The translations under genes and the position numbers were made by a program. From NCBI RefSeq assembly GCF_024868665.1, contig NC_079895.1, forward strand, positions 26,758,517-26,822,516: a stretch of DNA of 64,000 bases. The letters are read 5' to 3'. The stretch comes from Triplophysa rosa (taxonomy: Eukaryota; Chordata; Actinopteri; Cypriniformes; Nemacheilidae). Shown one piece after another: positions 37,207 through 49,456 of the stretch. Below the pieces are notes generated by a model. That model was not told where the DNA came from and made no database searches. It worked only from the letters and a program-made list of their open reading frames with translations. Positions within the stretch are counted from its first letter, which is position 1, and each line of letters opens with the position of its first letter.

Positions 37207-37971
37207 CGGGGCATGGTGGGGAGTGGGTTGGCATGTGTGTAGGACTTTGGTGCCATGTACGTGTGTGAAGGTCTATGTACTTTGTATAATTGTGTGATGA
37301 GGCAAAGGGAGATAGTAAGAGACTTAATAACAACAAGAAGAATAAAAAGTTTATTGAACGCTGAATTTATTCACCAGGAGGTTAACTTCATGTGAAAATT
37401 ACTTACTTACTTAGTTATTGTATGACCACAACGTGTCACATGGTATGGTATAGTATATATAAAAACTTCAGATGCAAAAGCCTCTAAGTGCAGTTTCTTC
37501 TAAAATTGGCGTTTTTTCAGGCTTCTAAACTTTTATTAGCTATAATCATTGGAGCCTAAAAATAAACATTATATAAGATTTTTTTTTGCATCTGAAGTAC
37601 ATTTGATATATACATACATAAAAATAGTAAATGTATGCATGCATAAATATCTAATTTTGTTTATGAATCAGCGTGGAAACATGCGGGGAGAATCTCTCCA
37701 TTGTCTAGCTTTCAGCCAGGCATTTTGATTATTGACCTGGATGTCTGAGAAGAATACACGGGAACATACGCGGCTCCATTCGCAGTGACACTGCGCCGAA
37801 TACTACCACCGCTTTCACAATGCTGCTCAAACGGCCATATTTGATTTCCAGCTGTTCGTCGAAAATGTATTCGCCCATCCAGACGACCCGTTAAGATACA
37901 TCAAACTGTGCTCTCGACATCCCAAGACAGAATTCGGTATATGCTTCCGTTCTGTATCTTTTCTGTTTGAC

Positions 37972-37979
37972 CACGTGAT
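37972..37979. promoter_or_regulatory. CACGTGAT E-box in hoxd4a-hoxd3a spacer
   Basis: The same octamer as in front of hoxd10a and hoxd9a, here 6.5 kb upstream of the hoxd3a ATG in a GC-balanced block. A distal hoxd3a promoter is possible. Confidence 0.3.
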
Positions 37980-39693
37980 TGTCTAAATAATTAATGCAGC
38001 ACGTCCCCTAGAAACACGGCGTCGTCATTAATCGCGAGGACTCTATCAGACTTGAAAACTGAAGAGATCCAAGAAAATAATATCCAAACGGTCCGGTACC
38101 TCACGCCATATACTGCACGTTCGTTCAGCATTTAAGCCAATGGAAGCTCGGTAGGTAAACATTTAAGATTAATATTTGTATGGAAACATATCTGTCAGAA
38201 TTGTGATAAATTTGTCTTTTTGATTCAGTCTGCCTGGAGGACTGACTGAAGTTGGTGTTGCCTTTTCTCTTAAATAGCCTCGAGATGGTTTGGTCAATTG
38301 TCTTAACCTCGAAACAAGATTTGTTCAGTAGCAACACTTTTATATGGTTAAATACAGACATTACAGAAAATGTTCGTTTTTTATATCATTTTTATAGATG
38401 CATTTGCGTACGAGAGATGAAAGAGCGAGGCACTAATATTGGTTTGTTATTGCTCATCCGCCAGGGCATTGGCGAAGGCCTCTTTGTGATTTATAATCCG
38501 TCAGAGATGCTGTTATGTCCCGATTTACTGGCACCCATTTGTGGGGGACGTGTATGTTTTATTACATTGAAGGGACGGGCTAAAATTCAGTCCAGAGGTT
38601 TTATTTGAAAAGCCACTATATAGTTATTAACGTGTAATAAACAAATAAATGGGACTTTTGAAATAATTGGCGTCCTTTCAAAACAACAAAGCAAATATAA
38701 TTGCCATTGAAATAGTACATTAACAAAACTACATTGAAAAAATGATACCCACTCTTGCTTTTGTTTACAATTGTGCGTTATGTTATTGGATTTATTTCTA
38801 AAGCGTTATGATATGTTAAAGAGGGATGACGGTGATCTGCATCGTTGTAAATCATGCTCAGTAATTCCTGAAAGGGCGAGAGGCTGTTGGGGGCCGGGCG
38901 TAGACTGTAAATCTTTCACTTTTATTAGCCCGTGAACATATGCTGCAAGGGGAGACGACTCGCATCCTCTCCTCAGGACAACCCTGCGCTCGGCCGCGTT
39001 CCCAACCGTTTCATCTCAATTTTTCCGTCCAGCTAAACATCTATACAACACATTCTCAAACATTTGAATCGGGTTACACATAACCGACATGCATTCAACC
39101 TCATGAAGTGTCTTCTGGTTACAAAAAGAAGAGGGTGAAAGGATAGTCATTTATTTACAAGAACCTAATAACACAGTCTACCAACTAACTAGTTATAATC
39201 TATACATAAAACATACACACATTTACACTTTTATTTCCCGTGAAATACAAGAATCCATGCAACTGCTTCATTAAATGAATAATATAACATTTGGGATGAT
39301 TTTGATGAATCTCTGTGGCTGACGAGGTCATACATTGCTGTCATTGCCTGAACCATAATCGTCAAACAATATTTCAGTGGTCTCTTAAAGACCATAATAC
39401 TAGCATTTTCGTAAATAGCAACCAAAAAGCACTATTGTAAAAGCGCATTTAATCACAGTCATTTTAAAAGCACCGGGCAATTAGGCCTATTTCACCCATT
39501 TTATATATATTTAAAAAACGCAAATAGTGGAGCAATAGTAGCAAATGGTTTGTATTCCCCACCAAAAAACAGACAATAACACGTTTCTTTGTCCTTTATT
39601 TGAACATTGGATTTCATTATTCCGCTATTTTCGAGCCCATAATGAAAAGCTTTTATCAAAGCAAAACACTCCGCTACAGTGGCTAAGCACATC

Positions 39694-39696
<3 letters not shown>

Positions 39697-39735
<39 letters not shown>
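39697..39735. repeat. (GA)n microsatellite
   Basis: 39-bp GA run in the hoxd4a-hoxd3a spacer. Confidence 0.95.
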
Positions 39736-39738
<3 letters not shown>

Positions 39739-39858
39739 TGTGGAAAATATGATTTTACAATGGTTGAGGGAATGCTAGTGCTCTTGCTTTTAAAAATGTA
39801 TTTGTGAGGTGAAGCTCTTTGGAGTAGCAGCCTCAATCAGAACAATCTGCGACCCAGA

Positions 39859-40228
39859 TCACGTGAACAAATATGCTTGTATTTTAAGGCAGCGCCTTTA
39901 TTTGTCATGATAAAGGTTTCCTAATGTCGACTCATTCAGTGAGCCTGCCTCTGTAAAACGTTTTTCTCTTTTCCAATGAGAAGTTGATTGCCAATAATAT
40001 TTTGCTTTGGAATAAGAAGATCTTCTTGGATTTTTATTGGTAGCTGAGTGAGTGGCTCCATTCTTTCGGGAATACTGTCTGCATCGGTATATGGAAATGC
40101 CTGGAAAAGCGCGAGATCAGTTTTAAGACAGTACTGTCTATAGACAAAGGGTGAAGGATTTATACGAGTAGCAGCACTGAGAGATATTGAGACTAAGAAG
40201 CACTGCAATATAATAAATTGACTCACAG
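39859..40228 (+). promoter_or_regulatory. candidate distal promoter and first non-coding exon of hoxd3a
   Basis: Starts with TCACGTGA (39859-39866), continues through TTTATTTGTCATGATAAAGG, and ends at a strong splice donor CACAG|GTAAGC (40229). Downstream acceptors that could receive it are TTCTGTAG at 42218 and TGTCTTTCAG at 44340, 100 bp before the hoxd3a ATG. Tetrapod Hox3 genes are known to have long upstream non-coding exons. The exon's 5' end is not determinable. Confidence 0.4.
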
Positions 40229-43200
40229 GTAAGCAATTGCTTGGCAAAACGTAACCTTTAAGCGTGGGTTTACATTAGGCCGTCGTAAAAATATGATTTA
40301 TTCCATTCAAAGCAGCTGATCTTTATTAATGCCGCTGCCTAACTGAGCTAGCACGATTTGAAGACATTGAAAGAAGTCTTTGGGACTGCTTTACAGCTTT
40401 TATGGCAACCATGACTACTTTACAATGTTAGCTCGGACGAATTTTCATTTTGCTGTACTTTTTTTTACACATGCACATATTTTGTCAGCTGATTTTGCCA
40501 TGAAACAGAATGGAACATCTGTGTTATACAATGTGAGGTCGTTAATCACTTTAATTTGTGTTATAGTCAATGCTATCTTAGACATGATATATGTGGGTTA
40601 GGCTATTCTGTTTGCACACAATCAAATCGTTTTGAATGTTTCTCTAATTTAGACTGCAGTCTACCCAAAATTATTGTGATTTTAAACCGCTTCAATCTAT
40701 TACATCAACGTTACTTATGAATCCGTTTCGAAAATGAAATATTTCACATAGCCTAAATTAAACAAACCATTTATTAAATGTAACTGTAATTATTTTAGAG
40801 TTATTGTTAAATGGATACTGTGCAACGATTAATAAAATAGATGTCTGACGAAATAAAGTCTAATTAAAACCTCACATGAAGACTTATACTCTCTTTTCGA
40901 ATTTTACTTTATTTTTATCTATTCCATTTTTAAACCAGCTTTACAACTGAGCTCTGATTACCTCTGATTACTGAATGATATTTACAAAAAAAAAAAAATT
41001 CTAGTTGATATTAAGTTTAAATATAATTCCGTTTACATCATTTTTCGAAATGCTAGATGAATTGTCCACAAAGCATTTCACTTGCCATTGCATTCATTTT
41101 GCAAGATCTGACAAAAATCTTCAACGCAAATAACAAATATGTAGATAATATGTAAATAAAAAATTCGTGTTTCCGATTAGTTTAACTAAATGCTACAGAG
41201 ACAAAGAACTTAGCATCTTTACATTGCATTTTATGTAGTTGCCTATTTATACTGCTATGAAAACATTCTAATGATTTATATAATATATTACCACACACAT
41301 ACAACAAGCCAGAGTCTATTATTTTTACAACCCATTGTTCCATTATGAGTACCAAACTTACCGTGGGAGTGTGTGGGCGAAAACACTGTTGCCTCATAAA
41401 GGCAGACCATGTTAAGATGCAGTGTTCGCTACATTTATCCTATTAAGAAAGACTTTGAACCTGACACGGAAACCTGAAATACCGGCATACACGCTTTCTC
41501 TTGCAATAGCTACATTTGCCAACGTTGCGGTCCGACACCAAATAACCACAAACATAATCGTATTAATAATCCATAGCCTAGTTCAAAGCAGGGTCCTCGC
41601 CTCGCAGTTGGAAAGGCTTTTCCGTGTGAAACCGAACCGAAGAGCTCATCTGCCTGGTGAGATGTGGATTTAAATCTCGTCTTCGGGCTCTCGGGCTCTC
41701 GCTTGGTTTTAAAATCACCGGTGAAAAGTTGTGTACTGTGGATAGTGTTGAGACTTACTTTAGTCCCTTCCGTTCGTTGTTCATTAATCAGTGAGTTATT
41801 GCAGAGGAAGCCAAAGGTCACCCAAAAGGCTTATGATGGCTAAATATTTTGGTCAGCTTCTCTTTGTGTAAAACCGCTTATGTCAGTTTTTTCCCTCTTA
41901 GATACAGATTTGACTCTTAAAACCCGCACAATTATTCTAATCTTTTAAGCACCAAACAAATTCGTTTAGGCAGAAAACATTTCAGGGAAACGAGTAAATA
42001 TATATGTGCTATAAATGTGTGGTTCAATGTAAGAGCCTAATAAAATTATCATTATTATTATTACGCAATCCAATACTCGGTAAATGTTGGCAATATAAGA
42101 ATTTAAAATGTAGGCTACAGTTTTTAGAACCACACGTATCAAGCCCCGAAGAATCCACGAAGAAGGGAAAATTGAACAAAATAGAATAGAAAATAAAATA
42201 AATGTTTTTATTCTGTAGGTCAAATACGAAATTATGAAGATCGTTTAAGGGGAAAGCGCGGAGAGACAGCCACATACTGCGGTAAGTGATTTCTCTCTTT
42301 CACATGTTTTAATATTTTGGAATTTTGTACTCACATAAAATACAATTTACTTTAATACCTCCTCTGCATTATCCTTTGACTCAATCGCAGCTCATGAAAA
42401 TTATAGGCAATAAAAAGGCACACGTGCTTGTTGTAAAATTAACACAACACGATCAATTCAAAACGATTCGGTCTTCCAATATTGTTTTTAAGTCTCGTTT
42501 ATTTACTACCAATTTTGTTGCTCAGACATCAATACAACAAACATTATTTACTTGCGTCTGCATCCCTCGATTTTAAATATATGTGTGGTAACACATACAC
42601 ATTTCTACTTAAAGTACTGCAAAATGCAAAACATCCTCGATTACAAAAGAAAAAAACATCCCTTCTGATCACGACCTCATTAAATTCCACACTTCTCCGG
42701 GTAATTTGGCAAAACTTTGCTCCATTGCAAGCGGTTAGGAAGGTTTTAAGAAGACAACAGTGTGTGTCTGAAGTGGACGGCTAGATTTATACTGGCAGGC
42801 TGTATAGCGAGACATTCTTACCCCCAGCCATCCTCCTACGCTTAGAGTTTTACCCCTCTGACGGTATCAAGTCTCGAGGAGTGCCTTTCTTCTCACCCCT
42901 CTGTTAGGCCCGTAGTGTGGCCAGTCATAAATTTAGCATGACTCCACGATGACAGGTGTATTGATATGTATCGCGGGGAGCTTTGGGACGTCTAATAACT
43001 ATACTGGACGTGAGCTTCAGTCGCTTTGGTGTAAGCATGTGTTTAGGACACTAAGAAAAATAAATAAATAAAGCATGTAGCCTATAGCGAGCTACAGTGC
43101 ACATTTGGGTTTCGCAAGGACTGAAGGTGCCAGACTGCACCCGACCATTTGTCGCGGATCACACTTGCGATGCTGTTAACATATGTGAGCAAACCACCAA

Positions 43201-44340
43201 CACTAAAACTTAGTCCGGCCCTTCGTAGCTCGTAGGTCAAAATAATGCAGCCCAAATTTAGAATTAAGAAATGAATGAATGTGTTATGGAGCCTTTGAAA
43301 TGTGACAGTTTGTGATATTTAGGAAGGATTCACAATGAGGCCTTGCATTTCAGTAGTTCCTTTAATGTTCACAACCAGCCTGTCAATACAGCAACAAACG
43401 ACCATGTAAAAGTCATAACACAACACTGGATGAACTGGAGAATGTGGAACGAACAGACTACTTCATTATCCTGAGAGCAGTCTCAAATATATCTAACTAT
43501 GTACGCTAATAGCTCGGAGGCAAATAACGGCTCATGTTTGTGTGTGCGTGTGGTTTATTTCTTTTATTTTCATTACGCTATGAGAGATGTATGTGATATA
43601 TAAGCTGCTAGTTAACACGCATTCTTTTTAAATGTGTCTTATGCTCTAAAGCTTGAAAGAGATTTAAAATCCTTAAAAACGCAAAGATGTCTTGTATTGA
43701 GCAATGACTCTGAAAAGAATGGGATATTGTTTGGAGAGAAACGCTGATGCCCCTTCTGCTGCCGTATCGTTTCACTCAATAGGGTTAAACTTTAACCCTG
43801 TTGTTGCCTTATTGCCTAGAGTTCTGAAAGTGAAAAGCTTTGGGGGTTTGAAAGGCAAGCACATGAAAAGCCTTGTCAAGGATAAACAATAGTAGGGAAT
43901 GGTTTATAAAAACAATTAAAAACAATACTTTGCAATAAATTTATGGAATAAATACATTCTCTTTAGAATAACTGCGCTGCTTACAGTGCTTGCTTTATAA
44001 TGATATCATTAAACATAGGCTATGTATCTGGTTGAAATTAACCTATATGTAATTCTTATTTAATATCTACAGTTAAGTCTGGCAATAACATACAGTATTT
44101 TATGGCACTTCGTTATAAATAATCAAGTTAAGAAATGCTTGGCACGTACACATGAGTATGTAAATATCTTTTTAATTTAGAGGGGGGCCTGGAATGTAGA
44201 GTTTAGGCGTTATAATAGGTCAATAAATAGCCTCACATTGTTCGTCATCTCCCAGAGTGCTTTTCCTCTATCTGTTATATCTGTAAACACTGTACACTTA
44301 TTGCAGAAATCTTCACTCGAACTGACTAATTGTCTTTCAG
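40229..44340. other. hoxd4a-hoxd3a spacer, right part (probable 5' UTR introns of hoxd3a)
   Basis: Mostly AT-rich. It contains the candidate exon 42219-42281 and a GC-balanced block at about 42,780-43,030 with CCAGTCATAAATTTAGC, a Hox/Cdx-like sequence. No coding frame is recognised. Confidence 0.35.
42219..42281 (+). other. candidate 63-bp internal non-coding exon of hoxd3a
   Basis: A textbook acceptor (TTTTTATTCTGTAG) and a textbook donor (CTGCG|GTAAGTGATT) enclose 63 bp of distinctly higher GC (GGGGAAAGCGCGGAGAGACA inside) in AT-rich DNA. It lies on the Hox strand between the donor at 40229 and the acceptor at 44340. It contains only a very short ATG frame. It is most likely a 5' UTR exon of hoxd3a. 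Confidence 0.5.
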
Positions 44341-44373
44341 GTCCGAGGACATATAATTTGTGGGAACCTCCAA

Positions 44374-44380
44374 TCACGTG
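44374..44380. promoter_or_regulatory. E-box TCACGTG(ACC) upstream of hoxd3a
   Basis: TCACGTGACC 61 bp 5' of the hoxd3a ATG, within CCAATCACGTGACC, so a CCAAT box overlaps the E-box. It could serve a proximal promoter, or lie in the 5' UTR if the exon starts at 44341. Confidence 0.4.
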
Positions 44381-44440
44381 ACCGAGGAGCCCATGCAATT
44401 GGACAGGGGTTCACAGGCCTTGCTAGTTTGAACCTTCACA

Positions 44441-44694
44441 ATGCAGAAAACCACTTATTATGACAATGCTGGACTCTTTGGAGGATATTCCTACCCCAAA
44501 TCTGACTCCTACACATACGGTCCTGCACACCAGGGCTACTCGTCCTCCAGCATAGAGAATGACTTTCAAAATCCAATCTGTCCAATTCAAACCACATCAG
44601 CCCGTCCGCCAGCACACAAAAATGGAGACATCAATGGCAGTTGTATGCGACCCAGTGCCAGCCACAGCAACAGCCAACCAGAGAATATCATAGA

Positions 44695-44726
<32 letters not shown>

Positions 44727-45858
44727 AGGCTGCCCCTTTAGCGGCCAGCTCGCCCAGCCCGAACACCAGCTCCACTCAAAAAAAGAAATCTCCCAGTAGC
44801 ACTGGCTCCAGCACTGCCACTCCAGTCATCACCAAACAAATCTTCCCATGGATGAAAGAGACCCGTCAAAACGCCAAGCAGAAAGGCACCAACTGCCCAG
44901 CTGCAGGTATGTGTGTGTGTGGCAGGAGAGGAGGAGTTTATGTAGCCTGCATAAAAATGAATTATGTAGTTAATAACTGCACCCAAGGCTTTCCTTGGTC
45001 ACATTAATAGAGAGGGTTCCTTTGTGTACAGTAGCTCATGTCTCTCACTGGTGATGTAACAGGCAGTGTGACGTTACTAACGCCTTGCATTTTTGCTGTC
45101 TATGTACAGGAGAAACCTGCGATGACAAGAGTCCACCTGGTCCTGCCTCGAAACGGGTGCGCACTGCCTACACGAGCGCGCAACTCGTGGAGCTGGAGAA
45201 GGAGTTTCATTTCAATCGCTACCTGTGTCGCCCCAGAAGAGTGGAGATGGCTAATCTACTCAATCTGACTGAGCGCCAAATAAAGATCTGGTTTCAAAAC
45301 AGGAGGATGAAGTACAAAAAAGATCAAAAATCTAAAGGCATAATGCACTCTCCCCTAGGACACTCTCCGGACAGAAGCCCGTCGTTAAGTGGCTCGAATC
45401 ACATTGGATATTCTGGTCAGCTTCCAAATGTAAACGGCCTGAGCTACAACGCGCCATCTCCCCCGCCATTCGCCAAACCGCAGCAGAACATGTACGGCTT
45501 GGCAGCCTACACGGCGCCATTAGGCGGCTGCATACCGCAACAAAAAAGGTACCCGGGCACAGAATACGACCACCACAGCATGCAAGGGAACGGTAGCTTT
45601 GCCAGTGCCAATTTACAAGGTAGTCCCGTGTACGTCGGGGGGAACTTCGTTGATTCAATGCCAGGCTCGGGCCCTATGTTCAACCTCGGCCATCTTCCCC
45701 ATCCCTCATCCGCCAGTGTGGACTACAGCTGTGCCGCTCAGATTCCGGGCAACCACCACCACGGACCGTGTGACCCCCATCCCACATACACAGACCTCAG
45801 CTCTCACCACGCGTCTCAGGGAAGGCTGCAGGATGCGCCAAAACTTACGCATCTGTAA
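44441..45858 (+). CDS. hoxd3a: homeobox protein Hox-D3a
   Basis: Group 3 homeodomain transcription factor. Exon 1 is 44441-44906 (donor GTATGT) and exon 2 is 45110-45858 (acceptor ATGTACAG); the intron is 203 bp, phase 1. The product is 404 aa. The N-terminus [20 protein letters not shown] is typical; an in-frame TGA just upstream excludes the longer start known in mammals. A polyglutamine tract of 11 residues (86-96) is encoded by mixed CAG/CAA. The hexapeptide FPWM is at residues 135-138 (KQIFPWMKE). The homeodomain is about residues 170-229 ([36 protein letters not shown]). The long Hox3-specific C-terminal region is present: [49 protein letters not shown], ending PKLTHL. Poly-A signals are at 46475 and 46730. 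Intact. Confidence 0.98.
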
Positions 45859-47650
45859 GGATCCCATCCGTGTGCTAAAGCGCAACGCCGCTTTTTTATT
45901 ACCTCACTAGTTAAACGAATTTATAAAACTACACTCCGAGAGAAGCGTAACGTATTATCCTGTATTATTACGACTATTGATATAAGTATTACTGCTATGA
46001 TTGTAATAATTTTTAACAATAGCTGTGGTCCATTTCTCTCGGCTGTCTCGGAGATGCACAGGAGTGTGTTGTTGTCAGTTGTTTGGTTCTTGGAGGAGCT
46101 ATATGCGCAGAATGAGGGCAATTTCCATAAAGTATTACTTGAAGGTAAGTTCTGTAGATTTGACAGTTTAGGCATCCATAGAGATGTGATTTGTAGCGAA
46201 AAAATACCATTGCCTCTTTGTTAAGTCGTCTGTTACCGAATCCGTATTATTATTTATTATTTTCTCTCAAGATTGTATGACGAACATTTATCTCGACCGA
46301 GTATTATATTTATTATTTATCGATTTTGTAACGCACATTATTTATCTTTTGATGTACATTATTTATATGGACAATTGTAGAATTTATTTTGGAGCACAAC
46401 CCGTTGACGTTTTCTTAGAACTGGTGCAAACAAGGTAATATTGTGTGACTGGTGTATTTCTGTTTCAATTGAAGAATAAAATATTCTGCAAATGAAGAGA
46501 TAACAATGCAAGGATCTCGACATTTCGTTTTTTTGTTTGTTTGTTTTCACAATAATTGGAAATCTGGCACTTTTTGGTCAGTGCCATGGTTAATACTATG
46601 TCGCTTATAAACACCACACACAAACACATCCTTTATAAATGTTATTTTGTAAGTTCAGTAATTTATGCTTAAATTATGAAATGTTAATGATATGGAAATG
46701 TTATATTTTATTGTGTTAAACGTTTTGTAAATAAAGCGCTTAAACCGAACAAATGCAATTGCACATCCTACATGTTCATGCATCCATTTTCACGGTTACA
46801 TTCAGTATTCATTAAACGTATTCTATAGCTTGCGTAAATGGATAGATTTTTTAATTGAATGTCGCCAGCTCACATGGCTGAGGCGCCATTTTGGAAACAT
46901 AAGAATAGTAAACAAAGGAACCCTCGCACTCTCCAGCATCCAGATGCACTTGAATGTGCGCGCGCACGCACAATGGCTGTTTACAGTAAAAGCACAACAG
47001 TAAATCTTACTAGACATTGCAATTATTTTCAATTCAATTGAGGAGGACTACAAACAATTTGTATTGTCAATTAAGAAAAGTATTTTTGTCTCAAGGATAT
47101 TTATTTTATTCAGTTACATATAAATTAAGTTTATGTGTTTGAAAGTTCTTTTAAATATGTTATTTTGCAAAAGTGACCCAGTGGGCAAATTTGATCAATT
47201 CTGGAAAAGGCTAGCATGTTGTAATGAAAGACCATGACTTTTACTATCTTTAAGATATCTATTCATTCTTCATAGACTGGGATGGGTCTCCTTAGAGGCT
47301 CTGATATGCCCTAAGCCAAAGAGTATGTGTTCTATTTTATAAGCAGTTACATATAACATTAACTTACACTACGGTGCAAGAATTAATACACATAGGTCTA
47401 AGCATTTTAAAATGCACCTTATAATGTCGTAATGAATAGCCTAAAGCGTCTCTGCCTTTGTAAGCATTGGCAAGCCTTCTCTAAAAGAATAGGCTGTTTC
47501 CCGCTTTCCCCCAGCGAGGCATTTCAAAGCTCATTAATCAAAAACTCGTCGCCTTCAGTCTCGGTACTGATTCCACCTCTTTATGAACAAAGCTTTTTGC
47601 TTTCTCAACTCTGAAAACACATTTCAAACTGCAAGAGGCCAAACTTTGTC

Positions 47651-47697
<47 letters not shown>

Positions 47698-49456
47698 CGC
47701 GCGAGAGAGAGTGACCGTGACAACACACTCGGGCTACCAACATGGCTTGGATGAGAGAGAACGCAAAGCTGGAAAAACATGCTGAGACTCAAAGAGTTCA
47801 AACATTGGGGTAAGGACATATTTCTACAAAAAAATATGAGACTACTAAATTGATTAAATCAGATAGAAAGAAAACAGTGATCATAGGTGAAATTGTTGTA
47901 TAGCCAGATTCATCGATTTTCGCATTTCTCCGAACCTGCCTGTCCCTATATGGTGTAATAACAGGCATTTTCTTCCGTCATTATTATGAATTGTGGATTG
48001 TGCTCTAAATTATTTTTCAGACACAACGGACTAAAGAGATACCTTCTGCATTAGAAAGGGGACATAGTTTGCACTTAAAAAGGTGAACATAATATATTAC
48101 TATTATTATAATTCATATTATTATTATTGTTGTTATTATTAAATAACCTATATAACGTTAATAAATGTTTTACTATTCAACAGAGGTAACAGAGGTTAGT
48201 AAAATAAAATAAAAAAGGGGTAGTAGTCTAGATTTAAAGGGGTAATAAATAAATGTTCTAACGCTAAAGAGGTTTGTAAAAAGACTTTGCACACAGACAT
48301 TTTTTATATTCAAATAAAAATAAATTTGTAAAAAATCTATTTAAATGGTGTCTTATAAGAGGTATTGTACGTGCATTAAGGAGCAATAAATAACAATATA
48401 CAAGCAGAAAAAAGAACAGAAATATTTCATATATTTTAAATTATTGTTTTTCATCTCAGTAGAATTCCTGCTTGTCCAAGGGTGTTCATAACCGAGATCA
48501 TTCTTGAAAATCTTAATTCAGGAACCCCACATTTCGCCTTTCTGTCTAATCTGGACAGGTTAAACGGTTGGGTATCTCACAGGCCTATAGGCCTACTCGT
48601 TATGGGCGGGTGGATCAAATGCTCTTTAGGGGAAAACAAATTCACTGTTACGACGTTCAGTGTTTAAACAAACGTGAGTCATTGCGCTGTTCTTAGAATC
48701 AGTTCAGAATAAACGCCCGACAACACGAGAAAAACAGTGCGACTCTTAGTTTGAGTGCTGCAGTTGTCAGGGGTGTTTGCTAGCTTCAGGTCATCAATCA
48801 CCGATTGTGCACAATTTTCCTCGACAGCAGTTCCGAGTCTTCCGAGGGGAGAAGCCAGATGCGCAGCGTCCATCTTCTGCTCAAAAGGGACAAACCGCAG
48901 AGTCGAGCGCTCAATTTATCACACCATATAATGATGAAAAACCTTTTAGGAACTCTGCTTCATTATTCTTTTGTATTCTTTGAAAATGCACAGATTGAAA
49001 TACAAAACCAAATAAAATAAAAAGTAGTTAATTGGCGGCAATCATATGAACCTATGTAAAGGGTAAAGGAGCAAAGGTTTAAAAAAAACTGGCCCTCACA
49101 AAAATGGCATATTTTGGAGTGTAATTCATGTATTCGAGTTAAATATTGAAGTTATATGATTTAATTCACCATGAGTAGGCATCATAAATTCATCTAAAAT
49201 GTTTAATCCATTATGTCTTTAACAAACGGGAGAGGGATGCATTTAAGTATCATTTAAAAAATATATTTTAAATGCCCGAGATATAAGGTCAGCATTGCCT
49301 CCAGACCAGCCGACACACGGGTCGCTTTTGATTGGTCAGAGTAAAAAGGCCCCGCCCCTTGTTGTAGGCAACATTTACATGCTGAATCCGAAAGTACAGA
49401 AAGACAAGCGGCGCGAGCTATCATTCACAATTTAAAGTGACGCTTTAGGAGAGATA
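45859..49456. other. hoxd3a-hoxd1a intergenic region
   Basis: hoxd3a 3' UTR with AATAAA at 46475 and 46730, then AT-rich spacer. No hoxd2 relic is seen. A GC-balanced block at about 48,700-48,910 and the 200 bp before hoxd1a (GGCCCCGCCCC near 49350, an Sp1-type GC box, with ATTGGTCAG beside it) are probable regulatory DNA. A GA repeat lies at 47654-47712. Confidence 0.5.
47654..47712. repeat. (GA)n microsatellite
   Basis: GA run interrupted by a short GC run near 47694-47702. Confidence 0.95.

Larger units (their letters stand above)
37207..39858. other. hoxd4a-hoxd3a spacer, left part
   Basis: No coding exon. Blocks at about 37,670-38,160 (with CACGTGAT at 37972 and a possible donor CTCG|GTAGGT at 38150) and 38,430-38,590 (GC-balanced, with TTTATAATCCGTCAG) look more constrained than the surroundings and may be enhancers or an upstream exon of hoxd3a. 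No transposon is seen. Confidence 0.35.

Noticed and set aside
36839..37336. 165-codon minus-strand frame with HTHT and KERKKER runs
   Set aside because: Made of TG and TTTC simple repeats.
39936..40247. 103-codon minus-strand frame
   Set aside because: No domain recognised, and it is antisense to a plausible hoxd3a promoter/exon block; compatible with chance.
24515..44440. Two functional hoxd4 genes in tandem
   Set aside because: Absolute identity including non-coding DNA, bounding simple repeats and an N gap make a false assembly duplication far more likely.
45859..49456. Possible hoxd2 relic between hoxd3a and hoxd1a
   Set aside because: No homeobox or hexapeptide remnant recognised.
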